From Sinomonas atrocyanea (lineage in GTDB: Bacteria > Actinomycetota > Actinomycetes > Actinomycetales > Micrococcaceae), in NCBI RefSeq assembly GCF_001577305.1, contig NZ_CP014518.1, forward strand, positions 1,550,001 through 1,614,000: a DNA stretch of 64,000 nt, in the 5' to 3' direction. Shown here piece after piece: positions 46,168 through 54,332 of the stretch. The translations under genes were made by a program, and so were the position numbers. Positions within the stretch are counted from its first letter, which is position 1. Each line of letters starts with the position of its first letter. The notes beneath the pieces are model-generated. The model was not told where the DNA came from. It worked only from the letters and a program-made list of their open reading frames with translations, and did no database searches.

Positions 46168-46304
46168 GCTACGGGCGAACGCGGCCCGCCCGCGCGCGGC
46201 GCATTGGCTAAGCTGGGACAGCCCCCGGCCTCGCAGAGTGTCGGGGCTGTTGTGCTGTCGTGGCGCGCGGCCCGCTGACGGAGCGCGCGAGTGAGGAGCC
46301 AGAA

Positions 46305-49300
46305 GTGTCTGTTGACGTGCTGCGCCCGGCGAGCCGCGAGGGCGCCCCCATCCTCGAGGGCCTGCGCCGTGCCGTCGGGGAGGACGCGAGCGTGGCCCGG
46401 CTCCGCGAGTACGCCTCCAAGCCGGCGGCCCGCCGCAGCCAGGACCTCCAGGTGGTCGCGCCCACCGGGCTCCGGCCGGTGGTCGTCGCCGAGGTGGTCG
46501 AGGCACTGCCGGAACCGGGCGCCGTCGTGCTCGCCGTGACCGCGACCGAGCGCGAGGCGGAGGACCTCGTCTCGGCGCTGGGCGCCTACGTCCCGGCCGA
46601 GTCCGTCGCGCTCTTCCCGAGCTGGGAGACCCTCCCGCACGAGCGGCTCTCGCCGCGCTCGGACACCGTGGGGCGGCGGTTGGCCGTCCTGCGCCGCCTC
46701 GCGCACCCCGCGGCCGCGCCGGCCGACGGCGGCGGCCGGGCCACCGGAGAGCTCAGGGTCGTGGTCGCGCCCGTGCGCGCGGTCCTGCAGCCGCTCGTGG
46801 CTGGCCTCGGGGACCTCGAGCCGGTCTCCCTCGCCGTCGGGCAGGACGCGCCGTTCGACGACGTGGTCCGAGCGCTCGCCGACGCCGCGTACGCCCGCGT
46901 CGACATGGTCAGCCACCGCGGCGAGTTCGCCGTGCGCGGCGGCATCATCGACGTCTTCCCGCCCACCGAGGACCACCCCGTCCGCGTCGAGTTCTTCGGC
47001 GACGAGGTCGAGCAGATGCGCTGGTTCGCCGTCGCCGACCAGCGCTCCCTCAGCGGGCCCACCGTCCACCACCCCACCGCGCTGTTCGCCCCGCCCTGCC
47101 GCGAGCTGCTCATCACCCCCGCGGTCATGGGCCGCGCCGCCAGGCTCAAGGGGCGGCTGCCCGCCGCGGCGGACATGCTCGAGAAGATCGCCGGCGGGAT
47201 CGCGGTCGAGGGCATGGAGTCCCTCGCCCCGCTCCTCGTGGACCGCATGGTCCCGTTCATCGGGGAGCTCCCGGCCGGGTCGGCCGCGCTCGTCATGGAG
47301 CCGGAGAAGGTGCGCGCCCGCGCCCACGACCTCGCCGCGACCAACGAGGAGTTCCTCGCCGCCGCGTGGGCCACCGCGTCCGACGGCGGCGCCGCACCGC
47401 TCGACGTCGCCCTCGCCGAGGCGGGGGAGGACTCGGGCGAGCACGCCGGCCGGCTCGAGGACGCGAGCTTCGCCACGCTGGGCGAGGTCCGCTCCGACGC
47501 CCAGGAGCGCGGCGTCACGTGGTGGTCGCTCACGTCCCTCGGCGTGGACCAGGAGACGGTCCTGGACATCGACGTGGTCACCATCGCCGCCCGCGAGCCC
47601 CGCGGGTACCAGGGCGACGTGGCCGAGATGATGGAGTTCATCGGGGGCAGGGTGCGGGACGAGTGGCGGATCGTCGTCGCGACGGACGGCCCCGGGCCCG
47701 CCCAGCGCCTGGCCGAGCTGTTCCACGACGCGAACATCCCGTGCAGCCGCATCGACGGGCTCGACCGCGCCCCCGACCCCGGCATCATCGAGATCACCAA
47801 GGCACCGGCCGGCAAGGGCTTCGTGCTCGACGGGCTCAAGCTCGGGCTCCTCACCGAGGCGGACCTCCTCGGGCGGGCGAGCGCGGCGGGGACCCGCGAC
47901 ATGCGCAAGATGCCCTCCCGGCGGCGCAACGCCGTCGACCCCCTCTCGCTCACCGCGGGGGACTTCGTGGTGCACGAGCAGCACGGGATCGGGAAGTTCG
48001 TCGAGCTCGTGCAGCGCAAGATAGCCGGAGGCGGACACAGCGCGGGGCAGGGCGCGGCCGGTGCCGCGCCGACGCGCGAGTACATGGTCCTCGAGTACGC
48101 GCCGGCCAAGCGCGGCGCGCCGGGGGACCGGCTCTTCGTGCCCACCGACCAGCTGGACCAGGTGACCCGGTACGTGGGCGGGGACACGCCGTCGCTGTCG
48201 AAGATGGGCGGGGCCGACTGGGCCTCGACCAAGTCCAAGGCCAAGAAGGCGGTCAAGGAGATCGCCGGGGAGCTCATCCGGCTCTACTCGGCCCGCATGG
48301 CGTCCAAGGGGCACGCGTTCGGGCCCGACACCCCCTGGCAGCGCGAGCTCGAGGAGGCGTTCCCCTACGTCGAGACGCCGGACCAGCTCACCACGATCAA
48401 CGAGGTCAAGGCGGACATGGAGCGCGAGGTCCCCATGGACCGCCTGGTCTCCGGCGACGTCGGCTACGGCAAGACCGAGATCGCCGTCCGGGCCGCGTTC
48501 AAGGCGGTCCAGGACGGCAAGCAGGTGGCCGTGCTCGTGCCGACCACCCTGCTCGCCCAGCAGCACTACGAGACGTTCTCGGAGCGGTTCTCGGGCTTCC
48601 CGGTCCGCGTGCGGGCGCTCTCGCGCTTCCAGACCGGCACGGAGTCCAAGGAGACGCTCGAGGGGCTCAAGAACGGCTCGGTCGACGTGGTCATCGGCAC
48701 GCACCGGCTCCTGTCCAAGGAGGTCCAGTTCAAGGACCTGGGCCTGGTGATCATCGACGAGGAGCAGCGCTTCGGCGTCGAGCACAAGGAGGAGCTCAAG
48801 AAGATGCGCACCAACGTGGACGTCCTCGCGATGTCCGCGACGCCCATCCCGCGCACGCTCGAGATGTCCCTCACCGGCATCCGCGAGACCTCCACGCTCG
48901 CCACGCCGCCCGAGGAGCGCCACCCCGTCCTGACCTACGTGGGCCCGTACACGGACAAGCAGGTCTCCGCCGCCATCCGCCGCGAGCTCATGCGCGAGGG
49001 CCAGGTGTTCTTCGTGCACAACCGCGTCTCCTCGATCGACAAGACGGCCGCCGCGATCCGCGAGCTCGTGCCCGAGGCGCGCGTCGAGGTGGCCCATGGA
49101 CAGATGTCCGAGTCCCGGCTCGAGAAGATCATCGTGGACTTCTGGGAGAAGCGCTTCGACGTGCTCGTGTGCACCACCATCATCGAAACCGGCCTCGACA
49201 TCTCCAACGCGAACACGCTCATCATCGACCGCGCCGACTCCTATGGCCTCTCCCAGCTGCACCAGCTGCGCGGCCGGGTGGGCCGCGGGCGCGAGCGCGC

Positions 49301-50027
49301 GTACGCGTACTTCCTGTACCCGGCGGAGAAGCCCCTCGGCGAGGTCGCCCTCGAGCGGCTCAAGGCGGTCGCGGCGCACAACGAGCTGGGCGCCGGCATG
49401 CAGCTGGCCATGAAGGACCTCGAGATCCGCGGCGCCGGCAACCTCCTCGGCGGCGAGCAGTCCGGGCACATCCAGGGCGTGGGGTTCGACCTCTACATCC
49501 GGCTCGTCGGCGAGGCCGTCGCGGACTTCCGCGGGGAGGGCGAGGAGAAGGCCGCCGAGATGAAGATCGAGCTCCCGGTGAACGCGCACCTCCCGCACGA
49601 CTACGTGCCGGGGGAGCGGCTCCGCCTGGAGGCCTACCGCAAGCTCGCTGCCGCGACGGACGACGCCGGCATCAACGAGGTCATGGAGGAGCTCACGGAC
49701 CGGTACGGCGAGCCGCCCGCCCCGGTGCAGAACCTCGCGGCCGTGGCACGGTTCCGGGTGCGGGCCCGCGCGGCGGGCCTGACCGACGTGGCGCTCCAGG
49801 GGAACATGGTGCGCTTCGCGCCCGCCGACCTGCCCGAGTCCAAGCAGATGCGCCTGACCCGGATGTACAAGGGGGCCCAGTACAAGCCGGCGCTCAACGC
49901 CGTGCTCATCCCCAAGCCCAAGACCGCCCCCATCGGCGGTGCCGACCTCGCCGACGGGGAGATCCTCGCCTGGGCGGACCAGGTGGTGGAGGCCATCTTC
50001 GCCCCGGCCCCCTCGACCACCCCCTGA
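46305..50027 (+). CDS. mfd: Transcription-repair coupling factor Mfd
   Basis: A 1,240-aa translocase that removes stalled RNA polymerase and recruits UvrA. N-terminal UvrB-like region (about residues 1-350), RNA-polymerase-interacting CarD-like domain starting AGDFVVHEQHGIGKFVELVQ (about 548-640), helicase motifs GDVGYGKT (717-724) and DEEQ (818-821), LHQLRGRVGRGRERAYAYF, and a C-terminal TRCF domain (about 1080-1180). GTG 46305 has GAGGAG six bases upstream; an in-frame GTG at 46260 lacks this. Length is normal. The left inverted repeat of the nuclease element begins 11 bases after its stop. Confidence 0.97.
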   Translation: MSVDVLRPASREGAPILEGLRRAVGEDASVARLREYASKPAARRSQDLQVVAPTGLRPVVVAEVVEALPEPGAVVLAVTATEREAEDLVSALGAYVPAESVALFPSWETLPHERLSPRSDTVGRRLAVLRRLAHPAAAPADGGGRATGELRVVVAPVRAVLQPLVAGLGDLEPVSLAVGQDAPFDDVVRALADAAYARVDMVSHRGEFAVRGGIIDVFPPTEDHPVRVEFFGDEVEQMRWFAVADQRSLSGPTVHHPTALFAPPCRELLITPAVMGRAARLKGRLPAAADMLEKIAGGIAVEGMESLAPLLVDRMVPFIGELPAGSAALVMEPEKVRARAHDLAATNEEFLAAAWATASDGGAAPLDVALAEAGEDSGEHAGRLEDASFATLGEVRSDAQERGVTWWSLTSLGVDQETVLDIDVVTIAAREPRGYQGDVAEMMEFIGGRVRDEWRIVVATDGPGPAQRLAELFHDANIPCSRIDGLDRAPDPGIIEITKAPAGKGFVLDGLKLGLLTEADLLGRASAAGTRDMRKMPSRRRNAVDPLSLTAGDFVVHEQHGIGKFVELVQRKIAGGGHSAGQGAAGAAPTREYMVLEYAPAKRGAPGDRLFVPTDQLDQVTRYVGGDTPSLSKMGGADWASTKSKAKKAVKEIAGELIRLYSARMASKGHAFGPDTPWQRELEEAFPYVETPDQLTTINEVKADMEREVPMDRLVSGDVGYGKTEIAVRAAFKAVQDGKQVAVLVPTTLLAQQHYETFSERFSGFPVRVRALSRFQTGTESKETLEGLKNGSVDVVIGTHRLLSKEVQFKDLGLVIIDEEQRFGVEHKEELKKMRTNVDVLAMSATPIPRTLEMSLTGIRETSTLATPPEERHPVLTYVGPYTDKQVSAAIRRELMREGQVFFVHNRVSSIDKTAAAIRELVPEARVEVAHGQMSESRLEKIIVDFWEKRFDVLVCTTIIETGLDISNANTLIIDRADSYGLSQLHQLRGRVGRGRERAYAYFLYPAEKPLGEVALERLKAVAAHNELGAGMQLAMKDLEIRGAGNLLGGEQSGHIQGVGFDLYIRLVGEAVADFRGEGEEKAAEMKIELPVNAHLPHDYVPGERLRLEAYRKLAAATDDAGINEVMEELTDRYGEPPAPVQNLAAVARFRVRARAAGLTDVALQGNMVRFAPADLPESKQMRLTRMYKGAQYKPALNAVLIPKPKTAPIGGADLADGEILAWADQVVEAIFAPAPSTTP

Positions 50028-50037
50028 AGACCCGCCC

Positions 50038-50103
50038 ACCCCGCCCCGCAGACCCCCCCGTTTCGGGTACGCATCTCGTCGGGTTTCCGCGGTTTCGGGT
50101 ACG
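50038..50103. repeat. Left inverted-repeat end of a nuclease-bearing element
   Basis: Bases 50053-50081 are exactly repeated in inverted orientation at 51233-51261 (29 of 29). An outer 12-bp block (50038-50049) is also exactly matched at 51266-51277, with only a few unmatched bases between the blocks. A second GTTTCGGGTACG copy begins at 50092, exactly 32 bases after the one at 50060. Confidence 0.85.
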
Positions 50104-50119
50104 AGCCGCCGAGCCGCCG

Positions 50120-51061
50120 TCAGCGCCAGCCCTGTGACGTCAGGGCGGCGACGACGCGGCTGACGATGTGCGCCTCGCCTCTGACGAGGTCCTCCCGGGT
50201 GAGGATCACCTGCGCCCAGCCGGCCGCCACGGTCCTCCGGTTGCGGCTGCGGTCCCATTGCTGCTGCTCGGGGTCAAGGTGGTGCTCGCCGTCGTACTCG
50301 ATGGCCACGCGGTAGCGGGCGTTGCCCAGATCGACCCACAGGACCTTGCCCCAGGGGTCCACGACGACGCAGTTGGGTTTGAAAGGCGGCAGGCCCGCGC
50401 GCTCGAGCATGAGCCGGATCCGCGTCTCCTGCGGCGAATCGGCTCCCACGGCCATGAGCTCGAGGGCGATCCGCGCCCTCCCGAGGCCGGGGACCCGGCG
50501 CTTGCCGCCAACATAGGCGCGCAATTGGGCGAGCGTGACGATCGCTGTGCGCGGATGGATCCCGCGCTGGTGTTCCGAGACCAGGTGCTCGCCGGCAACG
50601 ATGACGTCGTCCATGGTCAGCTGACGGACCCCGCACAGGTCGAGCCAGGTCCGCTCAGCCGTGGTGACCCTCGTGCCGCCGAGCATCATCACGTCGTCGG
50701 CACCGAGGCGGACGCGGTGCCCGCGCACCTCGAAGCGCCGGGGCTGGCCGAGCCGCTCCTCCGGGCCGCCGGACCGGGCGAGATCGATCTGGGACGTGTC
50801 CTGGGCCCACGCGGGCAGGGGGATGCCGTGGAGGAGGGAAGCCGTCAGGTGGCTGACGGAGGTGGACTCGTGCAGCCGCGTGTAGGGGGCCGCCCGGCTC
50901 AGAAGGTCCTCGCGGGCGTCGAGCGGCCTGCGGATGCCGCGGCTCGGGATGATGATGCCGCCGCCGCGCACCCTGCCCGGCCCGAGCTCCGACTCGAGCC
51001 CGTCGAGCAGGGTGAAGGAGGCCGTGGGGAGCCGGTCAGCGGAGCCTGTGCTGTTCGTCAC
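50120..51061 (-). CDS. DUF559/Vsr-like PD-(D/E)XK nuclease-domain protein enclosed by inverted repeats
   Basis: A 313-aa protein. The C-terminal third (about residues 225-313) shows the Vsr/DUF559 nuclease pattern: a strand with Asp (LWVDLG), then AIEYDGEHH, a basic helix (QWDRSRNRRTVAAGW), and VILTREDL. The middle (VTTAERTWLDLCG) resembles proteins annotated with AbiEi-like or transcriptional-regulator folds. The N-terminal ~40 residues are variable. The GTG start at 51061 has only a weak ribosome site. The gene lies between convergent mfd and a small membrane protein gene and is bracketed by long inverted repeats. Such proteins occur in multiple copies in many actinobacteria; a mobile or selfish role is inferred, not shown. 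Confidence 0.78.
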   Translation of the reverse strand: MTNSTGSADRLPTASFTLLDGLESELGPGRVRGGGIIIPSRGIRRPLDAREDLLSRAAPYTRLHESTSVSHLTASLLHGIPLPAWAQDTSQIDLARSGGPEERLGQPRRFEVRGHRVRLGADDVMMLGGTRVTTAERTWLDLCGVRQLTMDDVIVAGEHLVSEHQRGIHPRTAIVTLAQLRAYVGGKRRVPGLGRARIALELMAVGADSPQETRIRLMLERAGLPPFKPNCVVVDPWGKVLWVDLGNARYRVAIEYDGEHHLDPEQQQWDRSRNRRTVAAGWAQVILTREDLVRGEAHIVSRVVAALTSQGWR

Positions 51062-51116
51062 CTCACCATTGAGCCACGGACGACGGCGATGCCTCCTGAG
51101 TTATCCACAGGCCTTT

Positions 51117-51192
51117 CGTTTCGGGTACAGACAGCTGCCCGCCTGCGGTGCTCCTCGGAGCGGCAGGCGGGCAGAGCGTGTACCCGGAACGG
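51117..51192. repeat. Composite hairpin upstream of the nuclease gene
   Basis: A perfect 12-bp stem (CTGCCCGCCTGC / GCAGGCGGGCAG) lies inside an outer imperfect pair made of two more copies of the element's core: GTTTCGGGTACA at 51118-51129 and its inverted form GTGTACCCGGAAC at 51179-51191. The whole forms one large extended dyad just upstream of the GTG start. Confidence 0.75.
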
Positions 51193-51200
51193 CGAGGGGA

Positions 51201-51277
51201 CGACGAGATGCGTACCCGAAATGCCGATAGGGCGACGAGATGCGTACCCGAAACGGGGGGGGTAGGCGGGGCGGGGT
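51201..51277. repeat. Right inverted-repeat end with tandem 32-bp unit
   Basis: CGACGAGATGCGTACCCGAAA occurs at 51201-51221 and again at 51233-51253, a period of exactly 32 bp, mirroring the 32-bp period at the left end. The outer edge reaches base 51277, touching the stop codon of the neighbouring small membrane protein. Confidence 0.85.
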
Positions 51278-51510
51278 CAGCGGCGGTGCTGCTCGCCCGT
51301 GGTGTTCTTGGCCATGAACGTCATCGGGATCCCGAACGCCGCAGCGAACAGGAAGATGAGGGCCGCCATGGGCCAGACGTTCGTGAAGTCGAGGAACTGC
51401 ACGAGGTACAGGCCCAGGAGGAAGAGGACCATGAAGATCACGAAGAGGATGATGCTGCCGCCGAGCGGGTTCGGCTCGAGCGGGCGGTTGTACTGGTCGT
51501 CGTCAGACAT
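51277..51510 (-). CDS. Small two-helix membrane protein of unknown function
   Basis: A 77-aa protein with a polar N-terminus, helix 1 (about residues 19-39, GSIILFVIFMVLFLLGLYLV), and helix 2 (about 45-67). Charged ends suggest both termini are cytoplasmic. ATG 51510 follows AGGAGAG. It lies 20 bases downstream of deoC on the same strand and is probably co-transcribed. No named family recognised; the pattern is common beside deoC/mfd in this group. Confidence 0.75.
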   Translation of the reverse strand: MSDDDQYNRPLEPNPLGGSIILFVIFMVLFLLGLYLVQFLDFTNVWPMAALIFLFAAAFGIPMTFMAKNTTGEQHRR

Positions 51511-51530
51511 GTCTCTCCTGTGCGCTGCGT

Positions 51531-52229
51531 CTAGTAGCCGCCGGCGCCGCTGGTGCCGCCGGTGACGATGGCCACCCCGGAGCTGGCTCCGATCCGGGTG
51601 GCGCCTGCTGCAATCATAGCCCGGGCGTCGTCCGCGGTCCGCACCCCGCCGGACGCCTTGACGCCGAGGTCCGGGCCCACCGTGGCGCGCATGAGCGCGA
51701 TGTCCTCGACGGTGGCTCCGCCCCCGTTGAAGCCCGTGGAGGTCTTCACGAAGTCCGCCCCGGCCTCGACGGCGGCCTCGCACGCGAGGACCTTCTGCGC
51801 ATCGGTCAGGAGCGAGGTCTCGATGATGACCTTGAGGATCGAGGAGCTGCCGTGCACGGCCTCGGCGACCGCCTGGATGTCGTCGACGAGGGTGCCGCGG
51901 TCGTTCGCCCGCGCGGCAGCGATGTTGATGACCATGTCGACCTCGTCCGCGCCGTCCAGCGTGGCGCCGCGCGCCTCGAAGACCTTCACGTCCGTGGGGG
52001 TCGCCCCGAGCGGGAAGCCGGCCACGGCGCACGTGAGCACGCCCGAGCCGCGCAGCGCCCGCGTCGCCGTCTTGACCCAGAGCGGGTTCACGCACACCGA
52101 CTTGAACCCGTACTTCACGGCCTCGCTGCACAGGGTGAGGATGTCCGCCTCGCTGGCCTCCGGCTTGAGCAAGGTGTGGTCGATGTAGCCGGCAAGGTCC
52201 GCGGGAGTCAGTGCGGGCTCGGAAGACAC
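51531..52229 (-). CDS. deoC: Deoxyribose-phosphate aldolase
   Basis: A 232-aa class I aldolase that cleaves 2-deoxyribose-5-phosphate to glyceraldehyde-3-phosphate and acetaldehyde. The Schiff-base lysine lies in [16 protein letters not shown], and the second conserved lysine in [24 protein letters not shown] is the N-terminal signature. GTG 52229 follows AAAGGA. The last residues are a Gly/Ala/Thr tail. Length and all motifs are normal. Confidence 0.96.
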   Translation of the reverse strand: MSSEPALTPADLAGYIDHTLLKPEASEADILTLCSEAVKYGFKSVCVNPLWVKTATRALRGSGVLTCAVAGFPLGATPTDVKVFEARGATLDGADEVDMVINIAAARANDRGTLVDDIQAVAEAVHGSSSILKVIIETSLLTDAQKVLACEAAVEAGADFVKTSTGFNGGGATVEDIALMRATVGPDLGVKASGGVRTADDARAMIAAGATRIGASSGVAIVTGGTSGAGGY

Positions 52230-52470
52230 GTCGGCGTCCTTTCGCTTGGGTCATCCCATACTGGCACATCGGCTACTGGCACTCGGCGCGGGCTCTCCGG
52301 CCGTGCAGCATGAAGCAGAAGGTGGCCTGAGGTTGGGAGCAGTGAGCGGGGGAAGCCGACTAGAACGAGCACCCCGCGCGTTGGCGCTGGCACGGCATTG
52401 CTCTGCTAGCGTCTAGTTGGAGGGTTGACAGGCTTTCCCTTAGTGGTGCGTCGTTGGCGAGGAGGGGCTG

Positions 52471-53538
52471 TTGGCACAGGAACTAGGGCATTCAGCGGGT
52501 CTCCCACGACGGCGGAAGCCCAGTATCAATGATGTCGCCAAGATCGCCGGTGTCTCGTATCAGACCGTCTCCCGAGTCATCAACAACGCCCCGGACGTGA
52601 GTGCGGCGACCCGGGATCGGGTGCTCGGCGTGATCAAGGAGGTCGGCTACCGGCGCAATCGGACGGCCACCGCGCTCGTCACCAGTCGCTCGACGGTCAT
52701 CGGGATCCTTACGGACGGCTCTCCTCGCTTCGGACCGGTGGGCACTCTCATGGCACTTGAGAGCCTCGCCCGGCAGAACGGCTACGCATCGACGGTTGTG
52801 ACCGTTGAAGAGCCCTACGAGGAGAGCGTGCCGAAGGCGCTCAATGCCTTGGACGACGTGGGTGTCGACGGCATCATCGTCATCGCGCCACGCCTCGCCA
52901 TGGCTGCTGCCGTGTGGAATGCCGACTTCCGGGTGCCGGTCGAGATGATCGCCGCCGGGGCCTCGTCCACGCCGAACGTCTTCACCTACTCAGAGAACCA
53001 AGAACTGGGCGCCCGCATGGCGACCCAACACCTCATCGACCTCGGCCACACGGACATCGCTCATATTGCGGGGTCGATGGAGTGGTTCGACGGCCGCGTC
53101 CGCAAGCGCGGCTGGGAGGCGGCGATGCGAGACGCCGGCCTGGAACCCGGGCTGTGCGTGGAGGGCGACTGGAGCCCCAAGTTCGCCTACGAGACTGGCC
53201 TGCGCCTGGTCTCAGAGGGAAGAGTGCCGCAGGCGATCTTCGCCGTGAGCGACCATACGGCGCTCGGCCTCATCCGGGCCTTCGCGGAGAACGGCGTCCG
53301 CGTTCCAGAGGATGTGAGCATTGTCGGCTTCGACGACGTCGAAGGCTCAGACTATTTCCTTCCGCCGCTGACAACCGTGCGACAGGACTTCCCGGCGCTC
53401 GCGCAGGCCAGCATCGACGTGCTCTTGGGGGCCGTCGAGGGGCGCGAGGTCGACAGGACCCCGAGTGTCCCGACCCTCGTCGTGAGGGCGAGCGCCATCC
53501 CAGCGCGTCTTCGCCAGACCAGCCCTCAAGCCCTATAG
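52471..53538 (+). CDS. LacI-family transcriptional repressor of the adjacent sugar operon
   Basis: A 355-aa regulator: N-terminal LacI helix-turn-helix (SINDVAKIAGVSYQTVSRVINN, residues 18-39) followed by a periplasmic-binding-protein-like ligand domain (IVGFDDVEGSDYFLPPLTTV near the end is family-typical). TTG 52471 is the start, with GAGGAGG nine bases upstream. Two perfect palindromes CGTGAACGTTCACG lie 116-154 bases after its stop, in front of the sugar operon, and are likely its operators. The inducer is probably the sugar catabolised by the operon. Confidence 0.9.
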   Translation: MAQELGHSAGLPRRRKPSINDVAKIAGVSYQTVSRVINNAPDVSAATRDRVLGVIKEVGYRRNRTATALVTSRSTVIGILTDGSPRFGPVGTLMALESLARQNGYASTVVTVEEPYEESVPKALNALDDVGVDGIIVIAPRLAMAAAVWNADFRVPVEMIAAGASSTPNVFTYSENQELGARMATQHLIDLGHTDIAHIAGSMEWFDGRVRKRGWEAAMRDAGLEPGLCVEGDWSPKFAYETGLRLVSEGRVPQAIFAVSDHTALGLIRAFAENGVRVPEDVSIVGFDDVEGSDYFLPPLTTVRQDFPALAQASIDVLLGAVEGREVDRTPSVPTLVVRASAIPARLRQTSPQAL

Positions 53539-53639
53539 AAACCAGAGCGACGAGCTCCTGGCCCTCCTCCGCAGGCGGGGGCCGGGCGTCTGGGCCCACC
53601 CCGCGTTAGGGGAATCCGTTGGCAAGTTCCAAGTGATGC

Positions 53640-53692
53640 TTGACACATGCGACCGTGAACGTTCACGATAGTAGGACCGTGAACGTTCACGG
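53640..53692 (+). promoter_or_regulatory. Promoter and double LacI-type operator of the sugar operon
   Basis: TTGACA at 53640-53645 is the probable -35 box. The palindromes CGTGAACGTTCACG (53654-53667) and CCGTGAACGTTCACGG (53677-53692) have centres 24 bp apart and cover the spacer, -10 and start regions. Occupancy would block RNA polymerase. The -10 box is not clear (candidates near 53664-53674). The central CG dyad is typical of LacI-family operators. Confidence 0.8.
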
Positions 53693-53719
53693 GAATCTCA
53701 ACGAAGAGGAGGAGCCACG

Positions 53720-54211
53720 GTGAAAGCCGACAAGTCGGTCCAGTCCCTAGGGCTCCCATCCAACGTCGGCGTGGGCCAGGTCGACGCTGGGCAGTGGGCC
53801 CACGCAAGCCAGCTGCTGTCCGCGGCCCAAAGCCCGGGCAACGATCTTGCCAAAGGCGTGGAGGCGTTCGTACCCCGGAACTCCTCGGCGGTCGTGGGCG
53901 TCGTCCACGACGGAACCCTGTGGGCGAGCCTGGTCGTCACGGCGGATGGATCAGGCTGTCTCGCAGCGGTGGGCACTGTGGACCCGGATGGCCTGGAACC
54001 TTCCGTTGACTTGGCCGGCATCTCGTCGGAGGCGGTCGCCTGGGTCCAGGGACACTATGGCCGCTGCAGCCTCGGACTCTTCTTCGACAAGCCACAGGCT
54101 GCGGCGTTCCTGAACGCCTCGGACAAGGCTGCCGCCATCCGAGCAGCCTCGACTGCCGGCGGACTCATGCTTTCGCCTGTCCCTCCTGCTCTGGCGCTTG
54201 CCCTCGCCTGA
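53720..54211 (+). CDS. Uncharacterised 163-aa protein, first gene of the sugar operon
   Basis: No family was recognised. It has no signal peptide or membrane helix; hydrophobic residues alternate in a pattern suggesting a small alpha/beta protein (VVGVVHDGTLWASLVVTAD; AVAWVQGHYGRCSLGLFFDK). GTG 53720 is preceded by GAGGAGG, and the LacI-type operators lie directly upstream, so expression with the operon is well supported. A role as a sugar sensor or enzyme accessory is speculation. Confidence 0.75.
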   Translation: MKADKSVQSLGLPSNVGVGQVDAGQWAHASQLLSAAQSPGNDLAKGVEAFVPRNSSAVVGVVHDGTLWASLVVTADGSGCLAAVGTVDPDGLEPSVDLAGISSEAVAWVQGHYGRCSLGLFFDKPQAAAFLNASDKAAAIRAASTAGGLMLSPVPPALALALA

Positions 54212-54280
54212 GCGGCACCAGCCGCATCCGCGACCCGAGACCCAGAACGTCCAGGGAATTGCCCCGCGGACAAGCACCAC

Positions 54281-54310
54281 CCTTCCCTTCCCTTCCCTTC
54301 CCTTCCCTTC
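54281..54310 (+). repeat. Pentanucleotide repeat (CCTTC)x6 in a 5' leader
   Basis: Six exact CCTTC copies end 22 bases before the ATG of the sugar-binding lipoprotein. Simple repeats of this kind are rare in high-GC genomes and can change length by slippage. Here it lies in the untranslated spacer between two genes of one operon. Confidence 0.9.
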
Positions 54311-54332
54311 CCCGACAGGACTGGAGAACATC

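Noticed and set aside
45795..50258. A 1,487-codon minus-strand open frame opposite mfd
   Set aside because: Antisense by-product of GC-rich coding; mfd motifs are on the plus strand and the frame crosses VanZ in another phase.
51117..51261. Tandem and inverted repeats near the nuclease gene considered as a CRISPR array
   Set aside because: Only two direct copies per side with a 32-bp period, repeats in both orientations, no series of unique spacers, and no cas genes.
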